In this document: positions 1-6,280 of the stretch, piece after piece
Numbering within the stretch: position 1 is the first letter of the stretch
Layout of the letters: each line of letters begins with the position of its first letter
Assembly: GCA_964622685.1 (NCBI GenBank)
Contig: CAZUUU010000178.1
Span: forward strand, 1 to 7,051
Reading direction: 5' to 3'
DNA length: 7,051 nt
Source: Methylibium sp964622685
Lineage (GTDB): Bacteria; Pseudomonadota; Gammaproteobacteria; Burkholderiales; Burkholderiaceae_C
Position numbers and translations under genes: made by a program
Notes under the pieces: model-generated
The model's input: the letters and a program-made list of their open reading frames with translations, nothing else
The model's database searches: none
Told to the model about the DNA's origin: nothing

Positions 1-1934
1 GCGATGCGCCCGTTCGGCCTCAACCTCTGCAGCCGCGCAATTTGGGCCTGCGTCGCGGCCCCACTGGCGGCGGACACTGCACCGGGCGGGCCGTCGTCGC
101 GGCGGTTGGCGGCATCGCGTGCCGATTGCGTCGCCGACAAGGACTCCAGGCGTGCGATCGCGTCGGCAAGGTTCGCCCGTTGCCGCTCACGGACCGACTC
201 CCGCGCAAGCTCGATGCCGTACAGATAGGCCTCCGGCGTCAACCCGCCGGCACGTTCGAGAAGCGCGCGAAGGCCTTCACCCGGTCGCAGCTGGTACACG
301 CCGGCGGCGCCGACCTCGCCTTCCACCGTCACGAGCCGCGTCCGGGCATCCTTCGGTCCGCGGATGTCCTTCTGCCCGTACACGGTGACGACGTCTCCCG
401 GCAGCAGTTCGAGGTTGTTCGCCGCATCGCCGCGCAACACGACGGCCCCCAGATCGAACGCGATGACACGCGTCGACAGCGTGCGCTCGTCCAGCCGCTC
501 GATGGTGGCGTAGTCCCAGTTGAGGTCATCGAACAGCGGCTCGGGTATGCGTTGCGCCGTCCCTTCCTCGACGCGATCGGGGCGGCCGGCAGGCAACCCG
601 GTGGGGGATGCCGCCTTCACCGTATCGGGCGACGCTCGGAGCGCACTTCGCGCGTTCGCGTTCGCCTCCGCTGGTGCCTCGGGCGCCCGGACCTGAACGA
701 GGCCATTCCGCAGCCGGTGGAAGGACTCCGTCACCAGGGACTCGGTGTCGGGGATCAGATCGCGGACACGCATCCCTGGCCTGTGCGGGTAGCGCATGGG
801 CTGCGCCACGTGCCCCTTGAGGGTCACCGCATTCGCAAACGCCTGCGAGATCGGCTTGAGCGTCAGCACATCACCGTCCGCGAGGCGCTGATCGAGGGCC
901 GGACCGTCGAGGCGTGTCAGCTGCGTGCTGCGCTGCGCACCGGGCTTGCGAGGTTCGATCCGCTCGACCTGCGCGAACGCGGGATCGGCGACGACCGACG
1001 CTCCACCCGCGTAGCGAAGCAGGCTTCGCATCGTGTCGTCCTCGTCGCGCAGTTCGTAGATGGCCGGCGTGTCGACGGCTCCCAACAACGCAACAGTCCG
1101 GCCGAGCGGCTGCACCACGACGGCATCGCCGTCCACCAGCTGAATGTCCTCGCTTCGCTCGCCGCCGACGAAGAAGCCGTAGAGGTCCCAGTCCGCGACC
1201 ACCCGTCCAGCGCGGCGAAGCAGCACGTGCCGCATCGAGCCGCCAGTGCCGGGCCCGCCGGCCGCGGCGAGAGCGGTCAACAAGGTCGCCAGGCTGGGCA
1301 GTGTGTAGATGCCGGGGTGACGGGCCGGGCCGACCACCGATACCTTGACGGCATGCAAGCGCCCCAGTGTCGCGCTCAGCCTGAATCCTCGGTACAGCCT
1401 GCCGATCTGCCCCTGGAGGTGCCGTTCCAGTTCGGCGGCCCGCACGCCCGCGACGTTGAAGCTGCCGACCCGCGGAAGGTGCACCATGCCGTCCCTGTCG
1501 ACACGCACTCGCAGATCGGCGTCGATCGACCCCCACACGCGCAGGAGGATTTCATCTCCGGCCGCCAAGGCGTAGTCGGCCGACAATGGGATCGTGTCGG
1601 TTGGCGGGGCATGCGCAGGCGCTCGCTCGAAGAATGCCTGTCCGAAGACGGGCAAGAGGCGCCCCGTGGCCTGCTGCACGAAAGCCTGAAAGACACTCGG
1701 TTGCGCGTCATGCCCGGCCGAGCGTGCGCGGTCCGGTCCTCGTTCAACGCGTTGGCGCGCTCGACCATCATCCTGCCGCTCGTCACGCTCCGGCTCGACT
1801 GTCCATGCTGGAGCCACCGAGACTGGGGCGGCCAGTCGCCACGGATTCGGTGCTCCGGGTACGGGCGGCTCTGCCGCCTGTGCCGCCGCGGCGACCATCA
1901 TTGCTCCGCCCAAGCGCCAGATCGTTCGCAGCAT
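1..1934 (-). CDS. Polysaccharide export protein with Poly_export and SLBB domains (Wza-like), C-terminus beyond the window
   Basis: This is probably a periplasmic/outer-membrane component that exports capsule or exopolysaccharide. I translated the minus strand from ATG 1934; the frame is open to the left edge and gives 644 visible residues. Residues 1-20 form a signal peptide (MLRTIWRLGGAMMVAAAAQA, then AEPP). There is no lipobox cysteine, unlike E. coli Wza. A low-complexity linker leads to a Poly_export domain at about 117-195 (YALAAGDEILLRVWG start). SLBB-like beta-grasp units begin near residues 200 (VSVVGPARHPGIYTL), 281 (VALLGAVDTPAIYEL), 370 (VTLKGHVAQPMRYP) and 535 (VTVEGEVGAAGVYQLRPG). 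The third and fourth are separated by an Ala/Pro-rich linker and a beta-rich segment (about 468-530). The last visible residues (QIARLQRLRPNGRI) also look typical of the family. It lies 41 bp after the small gene at 1976-2284, probably in one operon. The general family is well supported; the exported polymer cannot be told. Confidence 0.9.
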   Translation of the reverse strand, partial: MLRTIWRLGGAMMVAAAAQAAEPPVPGAPNPWRLAAPVSVAPAWTVEPERDERQDDGRARQRVERGPDRARSAGHDAQPSVFQAFVQQATGRLLPVFGQAFFERAPAHAPPTDTIPLSADYALAAGDEILLRVWGSIDADLRVRVDRDGMVHLPRVGSFNVAGVRAAELERHLQGQIGRLYRGFRLSATLGRLHAVKVSVVGPARHPGIYTLPSLATLLTALAAAGGPGTGGSMRHVLLRRAGRVVADWDLYGFFVGGERSEDIQLVDGDAVVVQPLGRTVALLGAVDTPAIYELRDEDDTMRSLLRYAGGASVVADPAFAQVERIEPRKPGAQRSTQLTRLDGPALDQRLADGDVLTLKPISQAFANAVTLKGHVAQPMRYPHRPGMRVRDLIPDTESLVTESFHRLRNGLVQVRAPEAPAEANANARSALRASPDTVKAASPTGLPAGRPDRVEEGTAQRIPEPLFDDLNWDYATIERLDERTLSTRVIAFDLGAVVLRGDAANNLELLPGDVVTVYGQKDIRGPKDARTRLVTVEGEVGAAGVYQLRPGEGLRALLERAGGLTPEAYLYGIELARESVRERQRANLADAIARLESLSATQSARDAANRRDDGPPGAVSAASGAATQAQIARLQRLRPNGRI

Positions 1935-1975
1935 GATGTCGTGGCGACCCCGCACCGGCCGGATTCGAGCGCGTG

Positions 1976-2284
1976 TCAACGCGCAACGGGCTTCTGCAGG
2001 AGCCGGGCCACCGGGGACGGCGCGGCATCCCGGATTCCCAGCTCTTCAGCAAGGACCAGCACGGTTTCCGGCCCTCGCGTTCGCACGCGACGACGCACCG
2101 CTTCATCGATCGCGTCCCGGTGGGTTTGGTATGCGGCCACACAGGGTAGGCCGGGCTCGTCGACGCAAAAGGTCTGAGCCAGCACCGGCCGACTGATGTA
2201 GGCCTGCACGAGACGGCCATCCACGTCGACCGCGAAGTGCACGCCGTCCGTGTCCTGCGCGTAGTACGGGTCGTAGCGCTCCAT
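1976..2284 (-). CDS. Small DUF1488-like protein of unknown function
   Basis: This encodes a soluble protein of 102 residues with no signal peptide or membrane segment. The frame is open up to an ATG at 2329, but I chose ATG 2284. It is preceded by AAAGGA with a 4-base spacer and starts MERYDPYYAQDTDGVHF, whereas the 15 extra upstream residues are basic and lack a ribosome binding site. The layout (acidic/aromatic N-terminus, a beta-like VHFAVDVDGRLVQAYIS segment, then a helix with YQTHRDAIDEAVRRR) resembles the DUF1488 family of about 85-100 residues. This is a resemblance judged by eye, not a search. DUF1488 has no assigned biochemical function. It is the first gene before the polysaccharide export gene, so co-transcription is likely, but a role in export is not shown. 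Confidence 0.75.
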   Translation of the reverse strand: MERYDPYYAQDTDGVHFAVDVDGRLVQAYISRPVLAQTFCVDEPGLPCVAAYQTHRDAIDEAVRRRVRTRGPETVLVLAEELGIRDAAPSPVARLLQKPVAR

Positions 2285-2571
2285 CGAGTCCTTTCGCAGG
2301 GCCGCGCGCCCCTGGTCGCGCGCAGCCATGGTCGGCCTGATTGCCTTAACGGATCCTTATGCGAGTCACCCGTCAAGCGCTGCGCGTTGCGTCGATAGCG
2401 CAAGCGGTCCCACGAAGGTCTGCACCGCAAGTCGCCGAGCGTGGCAGGCCGTTGCGCGTCGGCCCACTTTTAAGTCGCCCTTAAGTCCATCGCCCGCACC
2501 CTGCGGACTTGTCGCGGTGGTCACGCGGCGCAGGCGAGGTCGTCCGGCCCGCATGACGACAGGAGCGCCCT
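2285..2571. other. Divergent intergenic region between the small minus-strand gene and the outer-membrane protein gene
   Basis: This 287-bp region separates two divergent transcription units and must hold both promoters. It contains the PmrA-box-like element at 2469-2485 and the ribosome binding site AGGAG at 2561-2565, six bases before ATG 2572. On the minus strand, TTGACG (2376-2371) could be a -35 element for the gene at 2284, but no convincing -10 follows at 16-18 bp. Short open frames across the region have no recognisable protein features. Confidence 0.6.
2469..2485 (+). promoter_or_regulatory. Putative PmrA (BasR) box
   Basis: The sequence reads TTTAAG-TCGCC-CTTAAG, two half-sites repeated directly with an 11-bp period. 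It fits the known PmrA response-regulator consensus YTTAAK-N5-YTTAAK exactly. Its 3' end is 86 bp before the ATG of the outer-membrane protein gene at 2572, a normal distance for a promoter. The same block later carries eptA, the classic PmrA target (pmrC). CTTAAG is itself palindromic, so the site could also be read toward the minus-strand genes. No good -10 hexamer is visible 16-18 bp downstream (2502-2508 is GC-rich), as can happen at activator-dependent promoters. The match is seen directly; binding by a PmrA homologue is inferred. Confidence 0.65.
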
Positions 2572-3225
2572 ATGCGTTGTCTTCCCTTTGCCGTGGCCGG
2601 CGCGATGCTGGCGCCCGCGCTGGCCTCGGCGCAGCTCAAGCCCGACCCGCGCTGGGAGTTCGGCCTGCGCAGCGGCGTACTGATCGGGTCCGGCAAGCCT
2701 GCCAACGACTTGCTGTTCAACGGCATCAAGGCGATCTACCGGCTCAATGCCGAAAGCGGCGTGGGCCTCAGCATCGATCGCCTGTCATTCGACTTCGAGC
2801 GCCCGCAAAGCGTGCTTGGCATCGAACAAGACAAGAGCCCCGTCCCGAAGGACATCGACGCGAAGGCGATGGCCACGCTGATCAGCGTCTTCTATGAGCG
2901 CCGCTACGCCACGGCGGGCAGCCCCTGGGGCTGGAACTGGAACGCCGGGCTGGGATTCGCGTCGCCGAGCGTCGGACGTGCGAGCGGGCCAGCGGCGGGC
3001 GGTGGGAGCTTCGACGTCGGCACGGACGCCGGTCGCGAGTACGTGCCCTCGGTAGGCCTCGGAGCCAGGTACAGCCTGAGCAACGGCCTGCACTTCGAGG
3101 CCGGCCTCAACCTCAATCGTCACATCGCCAACTGGAAGGTCACCGATGCGGTGTCCGGGCGGTCGGCCCGTGTCAGGGACTACACAACCACCGGACTGAG
3201 CCTGGGCCTGGGCTACCGGTTCTGA
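2572..3225 (+). CDS. Predicted 8-stranded outer-membrane beta-barrel protein, function unknown
   Basis: The protein has 217 residues. A signal peptide ends at ALASA, with cleavage before Q21. It finishes in GLSLGLGYRF-stop, the terminal aromatic beta-signal used by the BAM complex. Eight amphipathic strand-like stretches can be picked out: WEFGLRSGVLIG, NGIKAIYRL, SGVGLSIDRLSFDF, KAMATLISVFYERRY, WGWNWNAGLGF, REYVPSVGLGARYSL, LHFEAGLNLNRHIA and DYTTTGLSLGLGYRF. This resembles small OmpW/OmpA-barrel-type proteins. I looked for the lipid A enzymes PagL and PagP: the NRHIANWK stretch lacks the His-x-Ser-Asn signature of PagL, and nothing matches PagP. The ribosome binding site is AGGAG with six bases before ATG. 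It is the first gene after the PmrA-box-like element and lies 217 bp before eptA on the same strand. Outer-membrane location is well supported; function is not known. Confidence 0.85.
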   Translation: MRCLPFAVAGAMLAPALASAQLKPDPRWEFGLRSGVLIGSGKPANDLLFNGIKAIYRLNAESGVGLSIDRLSFDFERPQSVLGIEQDKSPVPKDIDAKAMATLISVFYERRYATAGSPWGWNWNAGLGFASPSVGRASGPAAGGGSFDVGTDAGREYVPSVGLGARYSLSNGLHFEAGLNLNRHIANWKVTDAVSGRSARVRDYTTTGLSLGLGYRF

Positions 3226-3442
3226 GGCGTGCTCCCCGTTTCCCTGAGCCGTCCGGATGACGAACGGCACCACGAAGTCATGACCTCGCAATGACGCGCT
3301 GCACTGGGCGCGTCCAACCGCCATGGCGAGAGTCGCTGCGTGGCTCGGCCGCCGCCATCGCATCGACTCGCCTCAGCGCTCCCACGTGCACTCCCGAAAC
3401 ATCCCCCATCTCCCGCAAGGCCACGGCTTGGTCCGCTCAGCG
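3226..3442 (+). other. Spacer between the outer-membrane protein gene and eptA
   Basis: These 217 bases contain the hairpin at 3293-3314 and no second PmrA-like half-site pair. The eptA frame is open upstream to ATG 3323, so part of this stretch could be translated. The extra residues are basic and lack the look of EptA N-termini. AAGG at 3417-3420 stands seven bases before an in-frame TTG at 3428, the only start-proximal Shine-Dalgarno-like sequence here. Confidence 0.5.
3293..3314 (+). repeat. Perfect 7-bp inverted repeat (hairpin) between the outer-membrane protein gene and eptA
   Basis: GACGCGC (3293-3299) pairs perfectly with GCGCGTC (3308-3314) across an 8-base loop, and a T-G wobble could extend the stem by one. 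The hairpin lies 68 bases after the outer-membrane protein stop. No T-tract follows, so it is not a standard intrinsic terminator. It might partially attenuate transcription or stabilise the upstream mRNA. Confidence 0.4.
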
Positions 3443-5092
3443 ATGCCGATCGCACGCTTCGTGAAGCGCTGGCTCGCGGGCCGGCCTGAAGTGACAAGCA
3501 CGCGGCTGGCCGTGCTCGCCGGCTTCTTCTTCGCGCTTGCGGCGAACGCGCCGTTCCTGTCGGCAGTGCTGGCGGGCCGCGACCCGTGGGCGCCCGCGAG
3601 CTGGTTGTTCGCGCTGGCGATGCTGGTCGCGCTGGCCGCCGTGCACATCTTGCTGTTGTCACTGGTGACGGTGCGGCCACTCGCCAAGCCGCTGCTCGCG
3701 TTGCTGCTCGTCGCCACGGCGTTCGCCACGTACTACATGCAGCGCTTCGGGATCTTTCTCGACCCGACGATGCTGCGCAACGTGCTGAAGACGCATCCCG
3801 CCGAAGCCGGCGAGCTGTTCGGCTGGGGCATGCTGCCTCACTTGCTGCTGTTCGCCGGCTTGCCGCTTCTGGTGCTGTGGCGCGTGCGGCTCCAACGCCA
3901 ACCGTGGGGCCGCGCGTTGGCCTGGCGGCTCGCGACGGCCGCTGGGTCGGCCGCATTGCTCGTGGGGGCGCTGCTGCTGGTGTTCCAGGACTTCTCGGCG
4001 CAGATGCGCAATCAGAAGGAGGTCCACTACCTCATCACGCCGGCCAACTTCATCTACTCCGCGGCACGCGTGGCGGTCGACAGCACGCGCGAGGCGCAGG
4101 TCGCCAGAACGCCGGTCGGCGTCGATGCCCGTCTCGATGCGTCGTGGGCCACGCGCAGCAAGCCGGCACTGCTCGTACTGGCGGTCGGCGAAACTGCGCG
4201 GGCGGCCAACTGGGGCCTGAACGGCTACGCGCGTCAAACCACGCCACAGCTGGCGACGCGCGACGTGATCAACTTCCGCGACGTCACTGCCTGCGGCACC
4301 AACACCGAAACCTCGCTGCCCTGCATGTTCGCGCCGGTCGGCCGGCGCGACTACGACGAACGCCGTATCCGCACCGGGGAATCGTTGCTGCACCTTCTCA
4401 ACCGCGCAGGCTTCCAGGTGCTGTGGCGCGACAACCAGTCGGGCTGCAAGGGGGTCTGCGACGGGCTCGCGGCACAGCAACTGGACAACGCCGAGTTGCC
4501 AGAGTGGTGCGACGGTGGCCGCTGCCTCGACGAGGTGCTGTTGCAGGGGCTGGACACCATCGCCCGAGACGCCAAGGGCAACCTGGTGGTCGTGCTGCAC
4601 ATGCTCGGCAACCACGGTCCTTCGTACTACAAGCGCTATCCCGAGGCGTTCCGCCGCTACACCCCCACCTGCGACACCGGCGAACTGCGCCAGTGCTCGC
4701 GCGAACAGATCGTCAACGCCTACGACAACGCCCTGCTCTACACCGACCATGTGCTCGCCAAGACGATCGACTTCCTGCAGTCGCAGTCCAGCCGCTACGA
4801 CACCGCACTCGTCTACGTCTCCGACCACGGTGAGTCGCTCGGCGAGAAGGGGCTCTACCTGCACGGCGTGCCCTACGCCATCGCTCCCGACGAGCAGACG
4901 AAAGTGCCGATGACCTGGTGGCTTTCCCAGGGCTACACGGCCAGTTTCGGTCTGGACACGGACTGCCTGAAGCGCGAGGCGTCGCGGGCGCAAGCGCACG
5001 ACAACCTGTTCCACACCACGCTCGGCCTGTTGCGGGTGCAGGCGCGCGAGTACGAGCCTTCGCTCGACATCACCAGGACATGCCGTCGTTGA
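3443..5092 (+). CDS. eptA: EptA-type lipid A phosphoethanolamine transferase
   Basis: This inner-membrane enzyme with a periplasmic alkaline-phosphatase-like domain moves phosphoethanolamine from phosphatidylethanolamine to lipid A phosphates, lowering surface charge and polymyxin binding. From ATG 3443 it has 549 residues, the usual EptA size. Five membrane segments lie near 21-43, 53-76, 82-97, 128-147 and 163-181; the periplasmic domain follows NQKEVHYLITPANFIYSA. Family active-site residues are present: Glu250 (VGETAR), nucleophile Thr288 in CGTNTETSLPC, His386/His391 (HMLGNHGPSYYKRYP), and Asp461-His462 (SDHGESLGEKGLYLHG) for zinc. Likely disulfides are Cys284-294, 335-339, 356-361 and 410-418. 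ATG 3443 gives a family-like N-terminus but lacks a ribosome binding site; TTG 3428 has AAGG seven bases upstream, and ATG 3323 would add 40 atypical residues. It overlaps the PAP2 gene by 13 bases. MCR enzymes belong to the same family; the context suggests a native chromosomal gene. Confidence 0.95.
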   Translation: MPIARFVKRWLAGRPEVTSTRLAVLAGFFFALAANAPFLSAVLAGRDPWAPASWLFALAMLVALAAVHILLLSLVTVRPLAKPLLALLLVATAFATYYMQRFGIFLDPTMLRNVLKTHPAEAGELFGWGMLPHLLLFAGLPLLVLWRVRLQRQPWGRALAWRLATAAGSAALLVGALLLVFQDFSAQMRNQKEVHYLITPANFIYSAARVAVDSTREAQVARTPVGVDARLDASWATRSKPALLVLAVGETARAANWGLNGYARQTTPQLATRDVINFRDVTACGTNTETSLPCMFAPVGRRDYDERRIRTGESLLHLLNRAGFQVLWRDNQSGCKGVCDGLAAQQLDNAELPEWCDGGRCLDEVLLQGLDTIARDAKGNLVVVLHMLGNHGPSYYKRYPEAFRRYTPTCDTGELRQCSREQIVNAYDNALLYTDHVLAKTIDFLQSQSSRYDTALVYVSDHGESLGEKGLYLHGVPYAIAPDEQTKVPMTWWLSQGYTASFGLDTDCLKREASRAQAHDNLFHTTLGLLRVQAREYEPSLDITRTCRR

Positions 5093-5799
5093 CTGCCATC
5101 GCCGCCGGCTCCCAGGCCCCCCCCGGGCGACGCCTGGCGATCATCGACGCTGCCGTCGCCGCGGCTGGCTTGGCCGCCCTTGTGGCGTGGGACGCCACGG
5201 GCATGGACATCACGGTCGTGCGCTGGCTCGGCCGTCCCAGCGGCTTCCCCTGGCGCGATCACTGGCTGACCGCGGGAGTGCTGCATGGCGGCATTCGCTA
5301 CCTCGCCTGGACGCTGCTCGCCGCCCTCGTGATCGGCATGTGGCGTCCCTGGGGGCCGCTGCACTCGCTGTCGAAGGCTCAAAGACTGTGGATGCTGGGC
5401 ACCACCGTGGCCTGCGCGGCCCTGATCCCGCTGATCAAGCGTCTCAGCGCGACGAGTTGCCCGTGGTCCCTGGCCGAGTTCGGGGGCGGCGTCGTTCAGT
5501 ACGTGCCGCACTGGGTCCGCGGGGTGACCGACGGCGGACCCGGCGGGTGCTTCCCGTCGGGCCATGTGTCCACCGCGTTCGCGTTCCTCGCCGCTTGGTT
5601 CGTGCTGCGCGAGACCGCTCCGTCGGCCGCAAGGCGCTGGCTGGCGGTCACGCTGGCGGCCGGCGTTGTGCTGGGTGCGGTCCAAGTCGCGCGCGGCGCG
5701 CACTACCCGAGCCACCCCCTGTGGACGGCCTGGATCTGCTGGGTTGTCTCCGCCCTCGCGTTCCACATTTTTCGTCCGCGCGCGACGCCTCCGCCGTGA
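5080..5799 (+). CDS. PAP2-family membrane phosphatase with variant motifs
   Basis: This is an integral membrane lipid phosphatase of 239 residues with about five or six hydrophobic segments (about 19-37, 74-88, 103-119, 163-177, 187-203 and 214-230). PAP2 motif II is intact (CFPSGHVSTAFAF, Ser160 and His162). Motif I appears as K120 followed six residues later by CPW rather than RP. Motif III reads QVARGAHYPSHPLW: His208 is kept, Gln202 stands where the motif's Arg is expected, and His212 replaces Asp. Substrates of relatives include undecaprenyl pyrophosphate, phosphatidic acid and lipid A phosphates; which applies here cannot be told. Position between eptA and dgkA favours a lipid A or phospholipid substrate. 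It starts inside the end of eptA (13-base overlap). AGGA at 5075-5078 is only one base from ATG 5080 but ten bases from an in-frame TTG at 5089, so the exact start is uncertain. An 8-C run covers codons 13-15. Confidence 0.88.
   Translation: MPSLTAIAAGSQAPPGRRLAIIDAAVAAAGLAALVAWDATGMDITVVRWLGRPSGFPWRDHWLTAGVLHGGIRYLAWTLLAALVIGMWRPWGPLHSLSKAQRLWMLGTTVACAALIPLIKRLSATSCPWSLAEFGGGVVQYVPHWVRGVTDGGPGGCFPSGHVSTAFAFLAAWFVLRETAPSAARRWLAVTLAAGVVLGAVQVARGAHYPSHPLWTAWICWVVSALAFHIFRPRATPPP
5117..5124 (+). repeat. Poly-C tract of eight bases in the 5' end of the PAP2 gene
   Basis: Eight consecutive C residues encode the end of Ala13 plus Pro14 and Pro15. It lies 37 bases into the reading frame, where a one-base slip would put the rest of the gene out of frame. 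Such tracts can be slippage sites or sequencing-error hotspots. In this assembly the frame is intact. Confidence 0.9.
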
Positions 5800-6194
5800 G
5801 CAACCCGACCGGAACCCCCGACCCGACTCCGACGACCGTGTTCAAGAGTCGCCCCGGGTTCGCACGCATCTGGCAAGCCGCGCGCTACTCGCGCGACGGC
5901 CTGATCGCCGCGTTTCGGCACGAGGCGGCGTTCCGCCAGGAACTGGCCGTTGGTGTGCCACTCATGGCGCTTGCGTGGTGGATCGCGCCGGGCCGCTGGG
6001 AGGCCCTCGCGATGACGCTGTCGATCGTGGCCGTTCTTGTCGTCGAGTTGCTCAACTCGGCCGTCGAGGCGCTCGCCGACGCCGTGTCCCTCGAGACGCA
6101 CCCCTTGATCAAGCGCGCCAAGGACATCGGCAGCGCGGCCGTGATGCTCAGCATCGCCGGTGCGGCACTGGTGTGGATCGTGGCGCTGGTGTAG
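5796..6194 (+). CDS. dgkA: Diacylglycerol kinase (DgkA family)
   Basis: This small inner-membrane enzyme phosphorylates diacylglycerol to phosphatidic acid with ATP. From GTG 5796 it has 132 residues; E. coli DgkA has 122. Hallmarks are clear: HEAAFRQE (Glu43), the membrane-embedded signature ELLNSAVEALADAV with Glu84, Asn87, Glu91 and Asp95, then KRAKDIGSAAVMLS (109-119). Hydrophobic segments lie at about 50-63, 71-88 and 113-131, fitting the three-helix fold. The start GTG overlaps the TGA of the PAP2 gene in a GTGA junction and has no Shine-Dalgarno, so translation is probably coupled. A second in-frame GTG at 5838 (Val15) would remove a Pro/Thr-rich extension. Next to EptA, which releases diacylglycerol from phosphatidylethanolamine, its likely job is to recycle that by-product. 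Confidence 0.95.
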   Translation: MSNPTGTPDPTPTTVFKSRPGFARIWQAARYSRDGLIAAFRHEAAFRQELAVGVPLMALAWWIAPGRWEALAMTLSIVAVLVVELLNSAVEALADAVSLETHPLIKRAKDIGSAAVMLSIAGAALVWIVALV

Positions 6195-6223
6195 GCGCTG
6201 GTCCACGCGAAGCCGTCACCCCT

Positions 6224-6249
6224 TCAGAGCTGGAAGGCAAGCGCTCTGA
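6224..6249 (+). repeat. 7-bp inverted repeat downstream of dgkA
   Basis: TCAGAGC (6224-6230) pairs with GCTCTGA (6243-6249) across a 12-base loop, starting 30 bases after the dgkA stop. No T-tract follows. It might be part of the operon's 3' end, possibly a weak terminator or mRNA-stabilising hairpin. It lies close to the assembly gap, so its wider context is unknown. Confidence 0.35.
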
Positions 6250-6270
6250 CGGTCCCCTCGAGAAGATCAC

Positions 6271-6280
6271 NNNNNNNNNN
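6271..6280. other. Assembly gap (ten Ns)
   Basis: Ten undetermined bases separate the dgkA 3' flank from the cardiolipin-synthase-like gene. The neighbouring protein lacks its expected C-terminal end, so the number ten is probably a placeholder rather than a measured distance. Confidence 0.98.

Noticed and set aside
42..2177. A 711-codon open frame on the plus strand
   Set aside because: It lies exactly antisense, codon on codon, to the SLBB export gene and the region before it. Its product is Arg/Gly/His-rich without domains, a common artefact in G+C-rich DNA, while the minus strand gives a clear family match and a signal peptide.
2346..2376. Possible sigma-70 promoter on the minus strand (TTGACG with CGTTAA)
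   Set aside because: The spacing is 19 bp and the -10 is a poor match, so it is too weak to list as a feature.
2366..2554. Small 62-codon minus-strand open frame in the divergent intergenic region
   Set aside because: It has no ribosome binding site, motif or conserved-looking segment, and it overlaps the PmrA-box-like site.
3099..3170. PagL-like lipid A deacylase signature in the outer-membrane protein
   Set aside because: The candidate stretch HIAN lacks the catalytic Ser of the His-x-Ser-Asn motif, and the remaining signature is absent.
3586..4833. A 415-codon open frame on the plus strand in another frame of eptA
   Set aside because: It is an out-of-frame shadow of eptA, with Arg/Ala-rich composition and no motifs.
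3659..5014. A 451-codon open frame on the minus strand
   Set aside because: It is antisense to eptA, whose active-site motifs are all in place. The product is low in complexity and Gln/Arg/Val-rich with no recognisable domain.
4918..5079. A 54-residue N-terminal extension of the PAP2 protein inside eptA
   Set aside because: It would be an out-of-frame reading of the eptA 3' end; its residues are not membrane-like, and ATG 5080 (or TTG 5089) gives a normal PAP2 length.
6148..6270. Continuation of the cardiolipin synthase frame through the Ns into dgkA
   Set aside because: The residues after the gap do not resemble a Cls C-terminus and overlap dgkA antisense; the frame across an unknown gap is meaningless.
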